From Roridomyces roridus (Eukaryota > Basidiomycota > Agaricomycetes > Agaricales > Mycenaceae), in NCBI GenBank assembly GCA_029378245.1, contig JARKIF010000107.1:1-64000 (forward strand): DNA of 64,000 nucleotides, read 5' to 3'. Made by a program: the position numbers and the translations under genes. Positions 34,160-45,291 of this stretch are shown here, piece by piece. The notes beneath the pieces were generated by a model. The model did not search any database. It was not told where the DNA came from and saw only the letters and a program-made list of their open reading frames with translations. Every line of letters starts with the position of its first letter. The stretch's first letter is position 1.

Positions 34160-37107
34160 ATCGGCGACGAGGTGTTCTGACCGGAAGACTCCGGAAGAGG
34201 AGAAGATGCTTTGCACGTGTTTACCGTGACGTACACGTGCCACCGAATCACTTGCCCGAAACCTCGACCATCACCCAGCTACTTACTCCTTCTCCTTCAC
34301 GTCCACGACGCCCTGCCGAATCTGTGCGAAATGCAGCTCTCGAGCCTGAGACGTGTGTCGAGCTTGATGCGCGCCACCGCCAGCCCCAGCAAGTTGACGG
34401 GATGAGCATTGAGGACCTCCGATTTGCTGTATCTAGTCGAGACTCCAGTAGACGGTAAGCCTCGAGGTTCGCTCTGAGTCTTTTCGGCTGCTCACTTATC
34501 AATCAGGTCCTGGGACTGAGCCGTGTACCAGCTGCCGCTGGCTGGCCAACGTATATCCTGCTCCGTCGCTCCACCCACCGGAGGATGGTCGTGTCTCTGT
34601 CTACCCTTGGTGGCCGAAATCGTCTGTGAGCATCTTCCATCTGATCTTTTCGCCTCTGTTTTCGCCATCTCTTCTATGCCGCTGCGGTCTCTGAGAGTAT
34701 TATCGGCGTCCTCCTCCTCGTTCCCGACGCATGATGATTTCCACCGAAACAAGCATAGTTCACACTGAATCTCCGTGTTGATACTCTGCATCTTCGTCTT
34801 TCGCTCCTATCTGACCTTTCTTCTGGCTGTTTTCATTCTTTATTCTTGTTCTGACCGATTTCCTTTCTTGCAGGACTCAAGTCAGAGCGCATGGCCGCGG
34901 TATACCGGTGCGTGTATCTAGTCCTCTCCGTCAAGTATGTAAGCTGACGCCTATCTTCAGGATCTATCTGAGTGGCCTTCCATTCATGGTCCCCCTCGCT
35001 CTCGTCCTTATACCCTGTACATCTACATCACCCTCCGATGCGGCCGCCTTCACTACTTAACCACCCACTGGCCGCCTTCACTGTCGAGGAAGTCCTTCCT
35101 TCCGTCCTAGGGCCCACCTTTCCCGAGTGCCGCATCTCCCAGCCCAGAGTCAAGTCCTACTCTCCAAACCTCCCTGTCTATATCGTCCGCTCCCTACTGT
35201 ATTCCGCTTCCTTTCCTCCTCGTTGCCTCTCCACATACACCTACCGCTTCACTTTATTCCCTCCCCTGCGTTTCCGCGTCCCTTGACCAGCTCTGTGCGC
35301 TGTTGCTCCCAAACTTTCTACTTTCCGTATATCTCGCAGTCGTCCGTCTTCCCAGTACCCTTACCTAATCCTCCATCTCCACTCACTCTGATCCTCCCCT
35401 TTTGCTGCGAGCTGGTATCTTGCTCCGTCTCCTCTCTCTTGTCGTCGCTGACCTTGCGTTCCAGATCGGCCTCCCTTTGGACAATACGAATATGTGGATC
35501 GTCCGCACAAGACGCCCCTCCGCGGGAGGAATACACCGACAACGGGACACTCTTTCCCCTCCGCTCCGGAGCCGCTGGTATCTTGTTCTCCGTCCCTCTC
35601 TCCCTCGTCATCGCCGATTTTGCTTCCCAGATTGACACGAATATGCAACCCCTCCGTGCAAGATCCCTACTGGAGGGGGAGTGCACTAACAGCAAGGCGG
35701 ACCTGTACACGCTGCGCACTGAGCTCGGGCAGCCGCCGTTGCTGGTCTGCAGACGCTGGGAGGGAGGTCCGGGTGTAGGGTGAGCTCTCGAAACTCCATC
35801 TCATTCTCTTTCCTGGTTCGGGCGGCGTGTGGGCCCCGGGGCAAGCTTTCCGTGGAGAGCAGGCGTCGATGCCCTCCAGGAATGCCGTCTCAATCTCGTG
35901 CAGCCTTTTGGGCATAGCGGCGGTGGATGTGCTGTCAGAATCGCCGTGCGACCTTTGGCATCGAGCAAGGGGGACTGCCCGCAGCTTGGTCAGCTCCCCT
36001 TGTGTTCTCGACGCATCTGTCGGACACGGAGGATGCGTGCTGTCCACGCTTCTCGCAGTCGTATTCGGAGTCCGTTGCCACCGGGCTTCGCTTCTTCTTC
36101 TCTACTATTCCACCGTGATCCTTTCTGGCCTGTGCCTCGCATCCGCTGGGCTCTATTGCCTACGACGGCTTCTGGTCTTCTGGTGTCTGTCGCATATTCA
36201 TGGGCTGGTTCGCGGCCGCCGACGCCATCCGCTTTGGGCGGAGCGAGCTGGGTCGATTCGGGGGCTTGGCTTCTTGGGATAAGAATGCCATGGCTCGTCG
36301 TTCGGGCATGATAGGGCCCATGGGTACCTATCTGTCATTGGGGTCTCCGCCCGTACTAAGAGCTATTGGGATCGCCGGACCAGTCTACTCGCTCTGGCGT
36401 GGGAGATACACTTCCACGCTGGCCGTGGCTCGCCCTCACGCGCTCGCGTTTATTCGGCCGATCGTGCGTGGTATGCCGACGAGCGAGTGTAGCGCTCGTC
36501 GCGTTGACCTGATGGTCCTCTACTTTCCCCACGTGATGTAGTGCTGGCACCGTGTCCACATGCGCGCGGCACCACTTTCAGGCCACTGCCCGCCGTGTAC
36601 AGAGGCAGCTACCCGTGGATTCTGGCTCCCTTCACTTGACCCCTTCTTCCGTTTTCAGGATCAGCGTCGTACCTCGGAGTCGTATCGCGGGCTGCACCAA
36701 ATTCCATTGCGATCGCCGCTGAGAGATGGAAGGGCATTTGTGGTGGCAAAGGAGCATCGGCGACGCGTGTAGGGTTGACATTCTTTGTTCGGGAGCCTTC
36801 GGAGGGTGTCGGTGCGACCGACGACGACAGTGCTGCTGAGATTGCGGACGGCAGTCCACGGCTCTGGGCGTCCGCGGGAGTCGCAGCGGCCCCAGCGCGG
36901 GTTGGGGATGTAGTCGGCTCGGCCATCCAACGCAGTGTATGAGTGTACTGAGTCGACACCAATGTCCATTGTTTTGTCAAGTTTGGCTTTGATCACTTTC
37001 ACTTTTTGACTCCTAACTAGTAACGAGCAATGACCTCGTTTTCCACTCTCTGTGCTAGGTTCCAGAAGTCTCGTCTCTTCTTTTTGATACGCTGACCATC
37101 ACGCAGG
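34160..37107. other. 3 kb without a supported gene; contains an imperfect direct repeat
   Basis: Pyrimidine-rich plus strand with long but low-complexity frames. 35409-35500 and 35571-35650 are imperfect direct repeats about 165 bp apart (ctggtatcttg, ctccgtc, ctctctc.ctcgtc.tcgc, cacgaatatg shared). Frames at 35827-36311 and 36661-37002 (minus) have no recognised family. It may hide a decayed or rapidly evolving gene, but I cannot support one. Confidence 0.3.
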
Positions 37108-38201
37108 ATGGAACCGTTTCTTCGTGGCGCTCTTCGTTCCAACGCCAGCCGAGCGTGGTCTGCGACAAAACCGCGTCAGGCTGGCTCTGCTGTCCGACTT
37201 GCTGCGCGTAAATACACGTCAAAACCCGCGGAGAATCACTCTTCACTACCGACCCCCACCAACAAAGACGGATCGGGTATCGTGTCTGACAAATGTGAGC
37301 ACCCTCATTTTTTCTTTCATGCAGTCTAACTAAGTGTCTGCGCCGCCGTGAAATCAATTTGCCGTATGCAGATGTTACTTTCAGATCCTCTGACGGCGTT
37401 CTGTTCCATCTCCACCGCAAAAATCTCGACTTCTCTGCAGGGCGTTTCCCTCCTACCGGGATTGCGCCAACGGAAGGAGAGGTCCTTGAGCTACCTGAAA
37501 CGTCCACAACGCTCGAGCTACTTTTCCAATTTATCTATCCTCAGCGCTATCCGGCGTTAGATAGCGCTCCTCTCGAGGTACTCAAGCCGCTTGCGGAAGC
37601 TGCGGAGAAGTATAAAGTCTTTCCGGCGATGAGTAATTGTCGGAGTCGATTTTGGTGCGTACGCATTCTGGCTTGTATTTTTCTTGGAGTTGATGACAGA
37701 ATATATATCATAGGAGCATAGCACACGAGCATCCTCTCGCTGTGGCAGCCTACGCAGCGAACCACGACTATCCGTCTCTCTTGTCCAAGGTTGCACCGCT
37801 CATCGTTAGTATGCCCACCTTTCAAGTTGTCGAGATTCTTCCGCCGCATCTGATTCTTCCATGGGTACGATGTCCGTTTGAATACCGAGCTCGGTCTACT
37901 GAAACGAAGCCAGACTCGCTACAGGGAAGAGTGGCAGCGCGCTCTCGAGGATTCCGTCAATATGGACGTCGCGTGGGCCAGACATGAGCATGATGAATGC
38001 ATGACTGGGCCCGACTACAGCCACTGGGGTTTTAGGTGCTTGATCCGTTTGGCCCGAGGAATCGGCAGTCTCAGCGATTTGGATGCCGTTTTCAATGTCG
38101 AGGACGTTTATCCCGAGTGCTGTCTCCGCGATCTCAAACGTTGGCGAAAGTGTGTGGAGGAGAGAGTTACAAAGATCCCGCAATTTAGCGAGTTCTTGTA
38201 A
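37108..38201 (+). CDS. BTB/POZ protein with a presequence-like first exon
   Basis: BTB domain at 37370-37660: VTFRSSDGVLFHLHRKNLDF, GEVLELPETSTTLELLFQFI, PLAEAAEKYKVF, the core of agaricomycete BTB proteins. Downstream exons give the usual tail: SIAHEHPLAVAAYAANHDYP, ILPPHLILPW, intron, TRYREEWQRAL, IRLARGIGSLSDLDAVFN, CCLRDLKRWRKCVEERVTKI, stop at 38199. Exon 1 (from ATG 37108) encodes about 62 residues rich in Arg, Ala and Ser (FLRGALRSNASRAWSA, VRLAARKYTSKPAE), like a mitochondrial targeting peptide. Its GTGAGC donor near 37291 and the acceptor at 37371 join in frame. Whether exon 1 truly belongs to this gene is inference; translation could start elsewhere. Total about 285 residues, no breaks. 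Confidence 0.7.
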
Positions 38202-38385
38202 ATTCTTTCTGTTCAATCCCACAATCCCCTCCACTCTAGACCCGTTCGAAAGGACATGCCGTTGTGACTGTGAGGTTTTGTGGGCGTGCAGTAAACACAT
38301 TGCCTGGACCGCGCTTTGTCTTCAACTCCCGCATCAGTCTACTCCACATTGTTGTTCACAATCTCATCATCACTTCAGTCAATTT

Positions 38386-38536
38386 CCCAGACGCCGATGT
38401 TACTTTCAGATCGTCCTTCTACCGCAAGAACCTCGACTTCTGCGCCGGTGGTTTCCCTCCCAGCGAGACGGCGTCTTCACATACGACGACACCCGCGTGC
38501 TCTTCTTCCCATTCGGCGCTGCGGGCGGCTCCTTGA
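38386..38536 (+). pseudogene. Truncated BTB copy
   Basis: FPDADVTFRSS then, after a missing stretch of about 15-20 bp that encodes the DGVLFHLH turn in the 37108 gene, FYRKNLDFCAGGFPPSE. The frame then departs into nonsense. It lies about 180 bp after the intact BTB gene in the same orientation, so it is a decayed tandem duplicate. It is followed at 38565 by the dispersed repeat shared with 27640-28020. Confidence 0.6.
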
Positions 38537-38564
38537 CGACCTTCAACGTTTTCAACCGTGTCGG

Positions 38565-38830
38565 TCTCCAACACCCCGCCATTTCCCGAGCTCGGGACCA
38601 CCATCCTGCGGCCCCCGCTCGAGAGCGTCATCTTCTGTGTTGTAGGTATCTGGTGCCGGCTCGCGCGCGCCCAGGAATCGCACTTTCAACATCGACTACA
38701 CCGTACTTCAGAGAGAAATTCTTTGAATTGTCTTGAATGGGAAGGTGTTTACGGTGATCAAGAAGCCGGAGTGGGAGTAAGTACTAGTAGTTGGATCTTG
38801 GGAAACAATTCCGACTTGTAATATGTATTT
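38565..38830 (+). repeat. Dispersed gene-fragment repeat (partner at 27640-28020)
   Basis: Shares the GTCATCTTCTGTGTTG block and the TTGAATGGGAAGGTGTTTACGGTGATCAAG block with the 27.6 kb copy, ending in a similar GAGTAAGT splice-donor-like sequence. Probably the 3' part of the truncated BTB copy or a linked gene; the protein is not recognised. 38831-39490 beyond it holds no gene I can support. Confidence 0.4.
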
Positions 38831-39192
38831 AAGACTTCTGTTTCCTTGCTTCTCGAGAGTTTCGAATTTTCGGTTGCAATTCCGTTGACTGAGAAGTAGA
38901 GGAGGATTGATCCGTCGCCGGATCAAGACAAGACAATTTTCGCGTCCGTCTTACTGTACTATTTCAACCGGATCTTCGGCCCTTGTGACCTGTGACCCTC
39001 ATCCTTCGTTTGTCGAACCTTCGTTCTGGCCTGGGACCTGTGACCCTAATTTTCATCATTCGTTTGCCTGATCATTCATTTTTTTCGTACCTTCTAGTGT
39101 GACTGGCTTCACGGTTCTGGTCTCCTAAATCCCTTCTTCTCAGTTCCATGCGGTCCAAGTTCGAGCCCTTTCAGTGCCATTTTTGCAGGTGA

Positions 39193-39206
39193 CCCCCCCC
39201 CCCCCC
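39193..39206. repeat. Homopolymer of 14 C
   Basis: A run of 14 cytosines upstream of MYND copy E. The length is prone to sequencing and replication slippage and may be imprecise. Confidence 0.8.
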
Positions 39207-39497
39207 GCCATCGGCAATCACTGCTCTTGTCGTGATTTGTCTGAGCGGATCAGTGATTTATATCTTTTTCTTCCGCCCGGCATACTTGCTAAACATGCGA
39301 GTTGAGAGGCGGTGAGGCCGTAGAACTCAGTGACGCGAGAGAAAAAAAATCGAAATTTGACCCTGCAAAAAATCTGAATCGGCCCATCCTTCGGTCCCCC
39401 GTGTGACATGGGACACCTATTTCCATCCTTCGTTTCGGTCGTCCTTGTGACGCGTGACCGAAGATGCGGTTGAAATAGTACAGTACTTCCATCTACT

Positions 39498-41542
39498 ATG
39501 AGATCGCGAGCTCCTGCACTACCTCCCACCGCCCAACTTGCATCCTCCAATCCCCGCGCCTGGGACGAACAGTGGGAGATATATTTCGCCGACTCCGCTC
39601 TCGCGCACGCAGCGACGCCGACCTGGTTTCTTGAGGATTGGCACGTTCAGCTTCGCGCCTCAAATTTGAGCTCATATGAGCCCACGGAGCGCGATAATAT
39701 TATACAGCACACCCGTAGCTTCCGGAACACCTTGTGCGGCATTCAGATGGATATGACTCGCATCGCGGCGCCGTACTTTGTCGGACAAGCCCTCCAAAGA
39801 CGATGGATGTCAGCAACGCCCCAGAAGCGTGGAGAGCTCATCCTCGCCGGCCTGGTCTACACTTGCACTGTCTCCACCACTCTCCACCAAGCCCGTAGCT
39901 ATTGCGAGAGAGAGATGGATGCAGAAGCACATCGACGAGATGGCCGACTCTTCATCGACCTTTTGGAGGAGATCATGGTGCAGAACCCGACCGAGAGCGG
40001 CCCAGGCAGCCCAACATATGTTTCACATGCCGTGTGGGACGCTCTAGTCGCTGATCAGCAAGCCTCGACCGACAAAAAGTTGGCACTCACGGTCATACTT
40101 GCGGAACGGAACATGTTAATTGGTGAGAGTTTACTATAGTCAGTTCCAACCGGTGCTTACAGCTGTTTGCATGTGTAATGAGACTCGTCAAAAAAAGAAA
40201 CATATGTACATGCCAGATTGAATCAATCATATCTCACTTAATCCTGAACCAATTAACATAAAAACTATATCATTGAAAAGCGGCGAAGAGGGGCTTCAAT
40301 ATGGCATCCAACAACCTGCATTATTACACGCTTTAAAAATCAACCAATTTTCATATCGGTGAGATACCACGTGATCTGGGTATGGAATTGAAGCCCTAAC
40401 TCGTGGCATCACAATGATAATATATTCAAGCGAACTGGCTCAGAATTGAGTGAGATATGGCCATTTCAATCTGACATCTACATATACTTCTTTTTTTGAC
40501 AAGTCTCATTATACCTGCAAACAGCTGTAATCGCAGTTTCGCAGGCTTTGTCATCTACTTCACGCTTTGCTCCTTCCTGAAGTTACCGATCCCACAACTC
40601 AATTCGTCCAAAGGGAGGCACAAGCCCGTGAAGGCCAAATACAGTGTGAACCCTCGTCTGCAAGACGAACTACGTATGGCTTACGGGGACGAGGTGGCCA
40701 AGGGGATAACGAAAGTTGCGATGGAAAATGGCAAGGGAATTTGTATTCAAGCGAAGGAGGTGTACGCCAAAGGGAAGCAGATTTGTGAGTCATGCAACAA
40801 ACCGAACGAAACGACGACCAGATACCCACGCTGCAAACGGTGCTGGGATAAAATGGAAAGAGAAGTCTTATACTGCTCTGCGTTCGTGACGCTATTTTGT
40901 CTTTTTCATGCAATTGTTGATCCCAAATCCCTCAGGGAGTGCCAAAAGATCGACTGGAAAGCGGGACACAAAAAAGAGTGCGGTAAATGGCTCAAGCTGG
41001 AGGATTTGACGCCTTCGACTGCCGAACAGCATTCCTCTCAAATCGGCCCTCCGCTCGACGGCTTCAAGCGCTCCGGAGCACTCATCTGTCAAGTTGCAAA
41101 ACTCAATAAGCTATCGCCCGAGTACGACTACATGATCTTCCTGGGATATGATTGCGTATACGTCTCCTTCCCGCACCCGCCGATTCGGGCAGCCTTTCGC
41201 GCCTGTAGAAACAAGGCATTGACTACAGGCGATCGTCGAGCCGTCGCGATGCTCGCACACTTTCTCACTTGTGTTCACTGCAGCGACCCGCGACCGTGCT
41301 ATGTTGGGACAGATCTTGGAAGAGTTTGATTTTCCGGAAATCCTGCTCGCGGTGACTGAGATGGAGATGTTGATGCATTTAGATGCAGGAGGGCGTCCGT
41401 GCGTGTTCACTTTCTTTTACCATTCGGAGGTACTAATTTTCAATTCTCCTGGAGACCTCTCATTGTCGACGCAGGCGTATCTGCGGCAGAGTGGAAGGCA
41501 ATACCGTCCGCATGGGTGGACGTGGGGATTGTTCCCCGCTAA
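39498..41542 (+). pseudogene. MYND family copy E, C-terminal frameshift
   Basis: Start at 39498 (MRSRAPALPPTAQLASSNPRAWDEQW). The N-terminal half is intact to AERNMLIG; the following intron (about 40122-40545) contains a 368 bp MITE. Then GFVIYFTLCSFLKLPIPQL, CESCNKPNETTTRYPRCKRCW..LYCSA, MYND intron, ECQKIDWKAGHKKEC, FKRSGALICQVAKLNKLSPEYDY, AAFRACRNKALTTGDRRAV. At about 41299 a 23-nt deletion relative to copy H shifts the frame and gives a stop 10 codons on. The original frame resumes as LGQILEEFDFPEILLAVTEM and reaches the family C-terminus (WTW/VDVGIVPR) at 41542. A protein truncated by about 90 residues would still hold the MYND finger, so partial function is possible. Confidence 0.75.
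40160..40527. mobile_element. 368 bp TA-flanked MITE in the intron of MYND copy E
   Basis: Terminal inverted repeats begin CAGCTGTTTGCA and pair imperfectly for over 100 bp (AATGAGACTYGTCAAAAAAAG, then AGATTGAA and CATATCTCACT). Flanking TA duplications lie at 40158-40159 and 40528-40529. Copies A and D lack the insert at the corresponding intron position (gctgagtca / gctgaatca), giving an empty site. The interior is AT-rich and non-coding. TA target and long foldback structure fit a Tc1/mariner-type (Stowaway-like) MITE. Confidence 0.85.
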
Positions 41543-43686
41543 TCTCGAGTTTAGTGTAGTACGGTACGATGTTGACTCCGACTCTTGAGATCTGTGTTTT
41601 TGTTTTCTTGGACAAATCTGTGACAAAGTTCAGCCGATTAAATAAACGATTGAAGTACATGCTAAGTCGCAGTGCTCCTGCAGTAACTACCTGCTCTTCT
41701 GCAGCTGGAGTCCGGAGTCCGGTCATGTGACTGTCAGCACGGGTGATCGGATCAACAGCCAGTCTTTTCCAAGCCACTTCCATCCCGCCACACTGCCGGC
41801 GTCTTTTACGCTGGCCAACATGAACGCGAACGCCCTCGGAGTTCCGCCCGACATCCAACTAGCCTCCTCCGATCCACTAGCGTGGGAGGACAGGTGGGAC
41901 CAAGTCTTCGCTGTTGTCAACGGCCAGCGCATCTTCTCGTCCTCTCCCGCAGCATGGACCGTTCAGACCTTGGCCACGTCTCCAAATATGCAAGACCCCA
42001 AACACAGAGACGACGTGATTCGTTGCACCCGTTCTCAGCGAAAGACCTTGTGTGATATCCAGGCGCAGCTCACCTCCATTGCCGCACCCTCCTTTCTCGG
42101 GAACGATCTGCAGGACAGATGGATGTCAGCAGGCCCTAGCAAGCGTGGCGAGATTATTCTTGCTGGCTTGGTTGCTGCTTGCACCACCGTACCTTCCCTC
42201 CACGAGGCTCGATTGTTTTGCGACAAAGAGATGAGGGTCGAATCACACCGACAGAATGGCCGCTTATTCCTCGATCTCTTGGAGGAAATGATGGTACAAA
42301 ACCCGACAGCTGCCTCCCCGGACACGCCCACTTATGTCGCGCATCCGGTGTGGGACGCAATCGCGGCTGATCAGCAAGCATCTAACGCTACCATATGTGA
42401 AAAGATTGCACTTGCAGACATCCTCTCTGAGCGGAATCTGTTGATCGGTCAGGACTCAGCTTCGAGAGTCAACCCTCGGGAATACTGAACTTGGAGCAGG
42501 ATTTGTGATCCACTTCGCGCTTTGCTCGATTCTCGGTTTGCCCACTCCTGAGCTGATTCAAACGAAAATCGGTTCCAAACCTGGAAAGTCAGCTCAATAT
42601 CATGCATCCCATCCAAGCCGAATTGCGAACGGTTTGAGGAGAAGCAACGGCCCAGGAATTCGGGAAAGTTGCGCGTCAGCTTGGGAAGGGAGTTGTCGCT
42701 CAAAGTAGAGAGGTATACGCCATCGGAAAACGGTCCTGCCAGACGTGTCTCAAGCCGAACGATACGACGAAAAAGTACCCGCGCTGCAAACGATGCTGGG
42801 ATACGATGAAGAGGGAGGTTTTATACTGCTCCTCGTGAGTGCCGCCCATATTTTTTTGGTCAATTTCAGTTACCGACTGTAAATCCCTCAGTGAATGTCC
42901 AAAGGTGGATTGGAAAGCTGGACACAAGAACGAGTGCGGTAAATGGCTCCAGCTCGAGGATTTGACACCCTCCGCTCCCGATGAACACTCCCAAGATCGG
43001 TCCTCCAGTCTCCGGATTCAAGCGCTCCGGCGCACTTCTTTTCCAAGTGTCGCAACTGAACCAGCTCTCCCCAGACTACGACTACATCATCCTCCTGGAA
43101 TATGACCGCGTATACGTATCCTTCTCACACCCGCCGATTCGTGCCGCCTTTTGCGCCTGCAGGAACAAGGCGATGACGACGGGTGATCGCCGCGCCGTCG
43201 GGATGCTCGCGCACTTTTTCCTCCTCATGTACTACCACGACCCGCGGCTGCAAGAGCTCGGTGTCAAGCCAGGTGCCATGCTGGGACAGATGTTGACGGA
43301 GTTCGAATTTCCGGATATTCTGCGCGCGGCAAATGAAATGGAGCAGCGGATGTATTTGGACGAAGGACAGCGTCCGTGCGTGATCGTTTCCCTTTCACCT
43401 GTATGTCATTCAATAATCCTTCAACATGGTTGGACGTTGGGATTGTTCCCTCCCCTCGAGTTTAGGCTGAGTTTACGCCAACCTTTAGATCACACTTAGT
43501 TACAATCGTTGGCCGTCTGTAATATTCTTCTTGTTTTCTTGAACCGTGTGCAATGACTTTCGTACAAATCCTCCTGAAACGGCAGGATCAAGGAAGTTGA
43601 ACCAAAGTTGAACCGCACATGTTCAAGTTTTTGATCGTTTTATCCCGAGTCCCCGTCAACTCCCTTTGCCCTTGACTTCAAACCGG
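40934..43686 (+). repeat. Segmental duplication, block 1 (partner 51383-58582)
   Basis: From the exon start of ECQKIDWKAG in copy E through all of copy F to ttgacttcaaaccg. The same order and orientation occur at 51383-58582, where three transposon insertions expand the block. Intergenic spacer is included (taaataaacgattgaagtac, ctcctgcagtaactacctgc), so this was a DNA-level duplication, not retroposition. Confidence 0.85.
41820..43465 (+). pseudogene. MYND family copy F, frameshift and nonsense
   Basis: Near-identical to copy G. Start at 41820 (MNANALGVPPDIQLASSD). Exon 1 is intact (RWMSAGPSKRGEIILAG, EMRVESHRQNGRLFLDLLEE, ERNLLIG). In exon 2 a 5-nt deletion near 42600 (after AQY) shifts the frame. 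In the original frame a TGC codon is TGA near 42640. The downstream MYND finger (CQTCLKPNDTTKKYPRCKRCW..LYCSS, ECPKVDWKAGHKNEC) and C-terminal module (FKRSGALLFQVSQLNQLSPDYDY, AAFCACRNKAMTTGDRRAV) remain. The last intron/exon junction has lost about 70 bp compared with G. At least three lesions make this a pseudogene. Confidence 0.8.
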
Positions 43687-43796
43687 CGTTTGAAGACTAC
43701 ATCCTCGTGATTTGCTTGAAGACGAACCAGTTCCGAGTGAAGCGCAGCCAGCTGGCTGTCGATTTCGGCCAGGGATGCATGGAGAGCAGAGGCCAT
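43656..43796 (-). pseudogene. F-box gene 5' end cut by the duplication border
   Basis: MASALHASLAEIDSQLAALHSELVRLQANHEDVVF is a paralogue of the coiled-coil start of the F-box gene at 48063 (MASALRASLVDIDRQITSLNSEVVRLQAERE). The similarity stops exactly where the duplicated E-F block begins (43686); the last codons are read from block sequence. The rest of the gene is not found on the far side of the block. Arrival of the block therefore probably truncated this gene. Confidence 0.6.
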
Positions 43797-44367
43797 GGAC
43801 GCAAGTCGTGAGATCGTTCCAAAGCCGCTCGCTCGAAAATAGGAAGTACAGTGGACACGCAGTGAGCTCTACAACTATGATACTGGGATAAGTACCGGCT
43901 TAGAAACGAGCGGGGCGAATTGCGGAAACTATACACCACTCCTACAACTCCACATCGAAAGTCCGCTGCTACTAGCCGCTAGCGGAAGCTCATCCGACGT
44001 CCAAATACGAGTGCCGTCCTCTGATACTTTAACTTATACCTTCTTGCCCGAGATCAGAATTCTCCGCAAATTTCCCGAATCTGAAAGCCAAATTCAGCCT
44101 TCAACAGGAAAAGACAACATACTATTCAACACACCATGCTCGTATTAAGCTCGTCACTGAACCAGTTCACCGAAGACTGGATATCCACCCTGAGTCCGCC
44201 GGAGCGCATCTTGCGCAAATCACCCAGGAGATCTGCGACTGGTCGATGTCTTCCGTCCGGATCCCCCCTCGGATTGTGGTCCCTCTCTATGAAGGAAAGA
44301 CTGAATGACACCAGTCGAGCAGATTGTTTGTCTCCCATTCTGCCAGCGAGCATGTCAACGAGGAAGG

Positions 44368-44997
44368 CTAGATGAACCTGTGTCCTACAATCGCTGATCG
44401 CCAAAGACGACAGCGCGGGGAGAAGGGAGAGGTTCCGTCCATTAAGCAGAGCAACTCTTGGACAGTGTCGCCTTCGTCTGCAATGTGTCGACAGTTGATT
44501 TCGAAGTTACGAACGGTCGGCAAGGCCCGTAGACAGTGATATAATGCGTCCATGTCCGAATCATCAACAGACAGATACAGGTCAGCCAGGGCGAATGCCG
44601 ATCTTTGGATGAGGGCCTCCACTTTGTCGATGCAAAAGCCTATGGCCTCCTCCAAATGGAATGCGAGGAGAGCGGGGAGAGTAAGGAAGGGTATAATTTT
44701 GTGGCTGAGCCGGCCTCTCAGGATGAGGGTCCGCAAATGTGGGAGAAGGACAGGTGGAGTCGATGCTGTGACGCCGATTGATAGCTCCTCCGCGTAGAAA
44801 AACTCGAGGAGTTCTAGATTAGGCGTGTGCTCCAAAATCTTGAGCCACGCGGGAATCTCCTGCTGGAAGCCGCGGAGGACCGTCAGCTGGTTCCAAGGCA
44901 GGGAAGATTGCCAATCGAAATCCGCGGGAAATTCTGATCTCCTGAAGGATGCCTCCCGCAGTTGCGGAGCATTGAGCAGCGATGGTAAAGTTATCAT
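44368..44997 (-). pseudogene. Leucine-rich C-terminal half of an F-box-like protein
   Basis: Leucine-rich strands typical of the C-terminal half of mushroom F-box proteins: APQLREASFRRSEFP, LPWNQLTVLRGF, ILEHTPNLELLEFF, LLPHLRTLILRG, LALPTVRNFEI-like repeats. No F-box precedes it within 1 kb. On the same strand upstream lies the interrupted F-box gene whose preserved part ends near 46036, so this may be its 3' half, separated by 45000-46030. It could also be an independent remnant. The frame itself is intact over 209 codons. Confidence 0.5.
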
Positions 44998-45072
44998 GTC
45001 CCAGCTAGTTGAAAGGGATATTCCTGCTACCGTTAGGTACAGGTTTCTATAGGGCGCCCTATTTTCTGGTTT

Positions 45073-45291
45073 TTGCGGGCGATCACGTTTTTGTCGTTCG
45101 TTTTTGCGTCAGCACTGATGTATCCAGCCAAATGCTACGCCAAGCCGATGATTGCCGAACTCCAACGTACTATTGATGACCTCGTCTTCCGGGAGCAGTC
45201 GTATCCGACAGGCTTTTCAACATCTGTGCAAATGCCATGCACAGATGTCGGGTTCTTTGCCGAAAGAGATTCCCAAGAGTGCCACAGTGAG
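45073..45291 (+). CDS. Possible small secreted protein
   Basis: MRAITFLSFVFASALMYPAK followed by CYA has a hydrophobic core and a plausible signal-peptidase site; the following 45-50 residues are polar with several Cys. A GTAAAC donor near 45292 could start an intron, so the end is uncertain. It lies between two F-box gene parts and overlaps nothing else convincing. Signal-like stretches arise by chance in AT/GC-mixed sequence, so confidence is low. Confidence 0.25.

Noticed and set aside
35127..35783. 218-codon plus-strand frame rich in Pro, Leu and Ser
   Set aside because: Arises from a pyrimidine-rich tract (repeated ctc/ccc/tct); open frames exist in several registers and no motif is present.
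39193..39206. C14 tract as a regulatory signal
   Set aside because: Homopolymers of this kind are common sequencing or slippage products, and nothing links it to the start of copy E.
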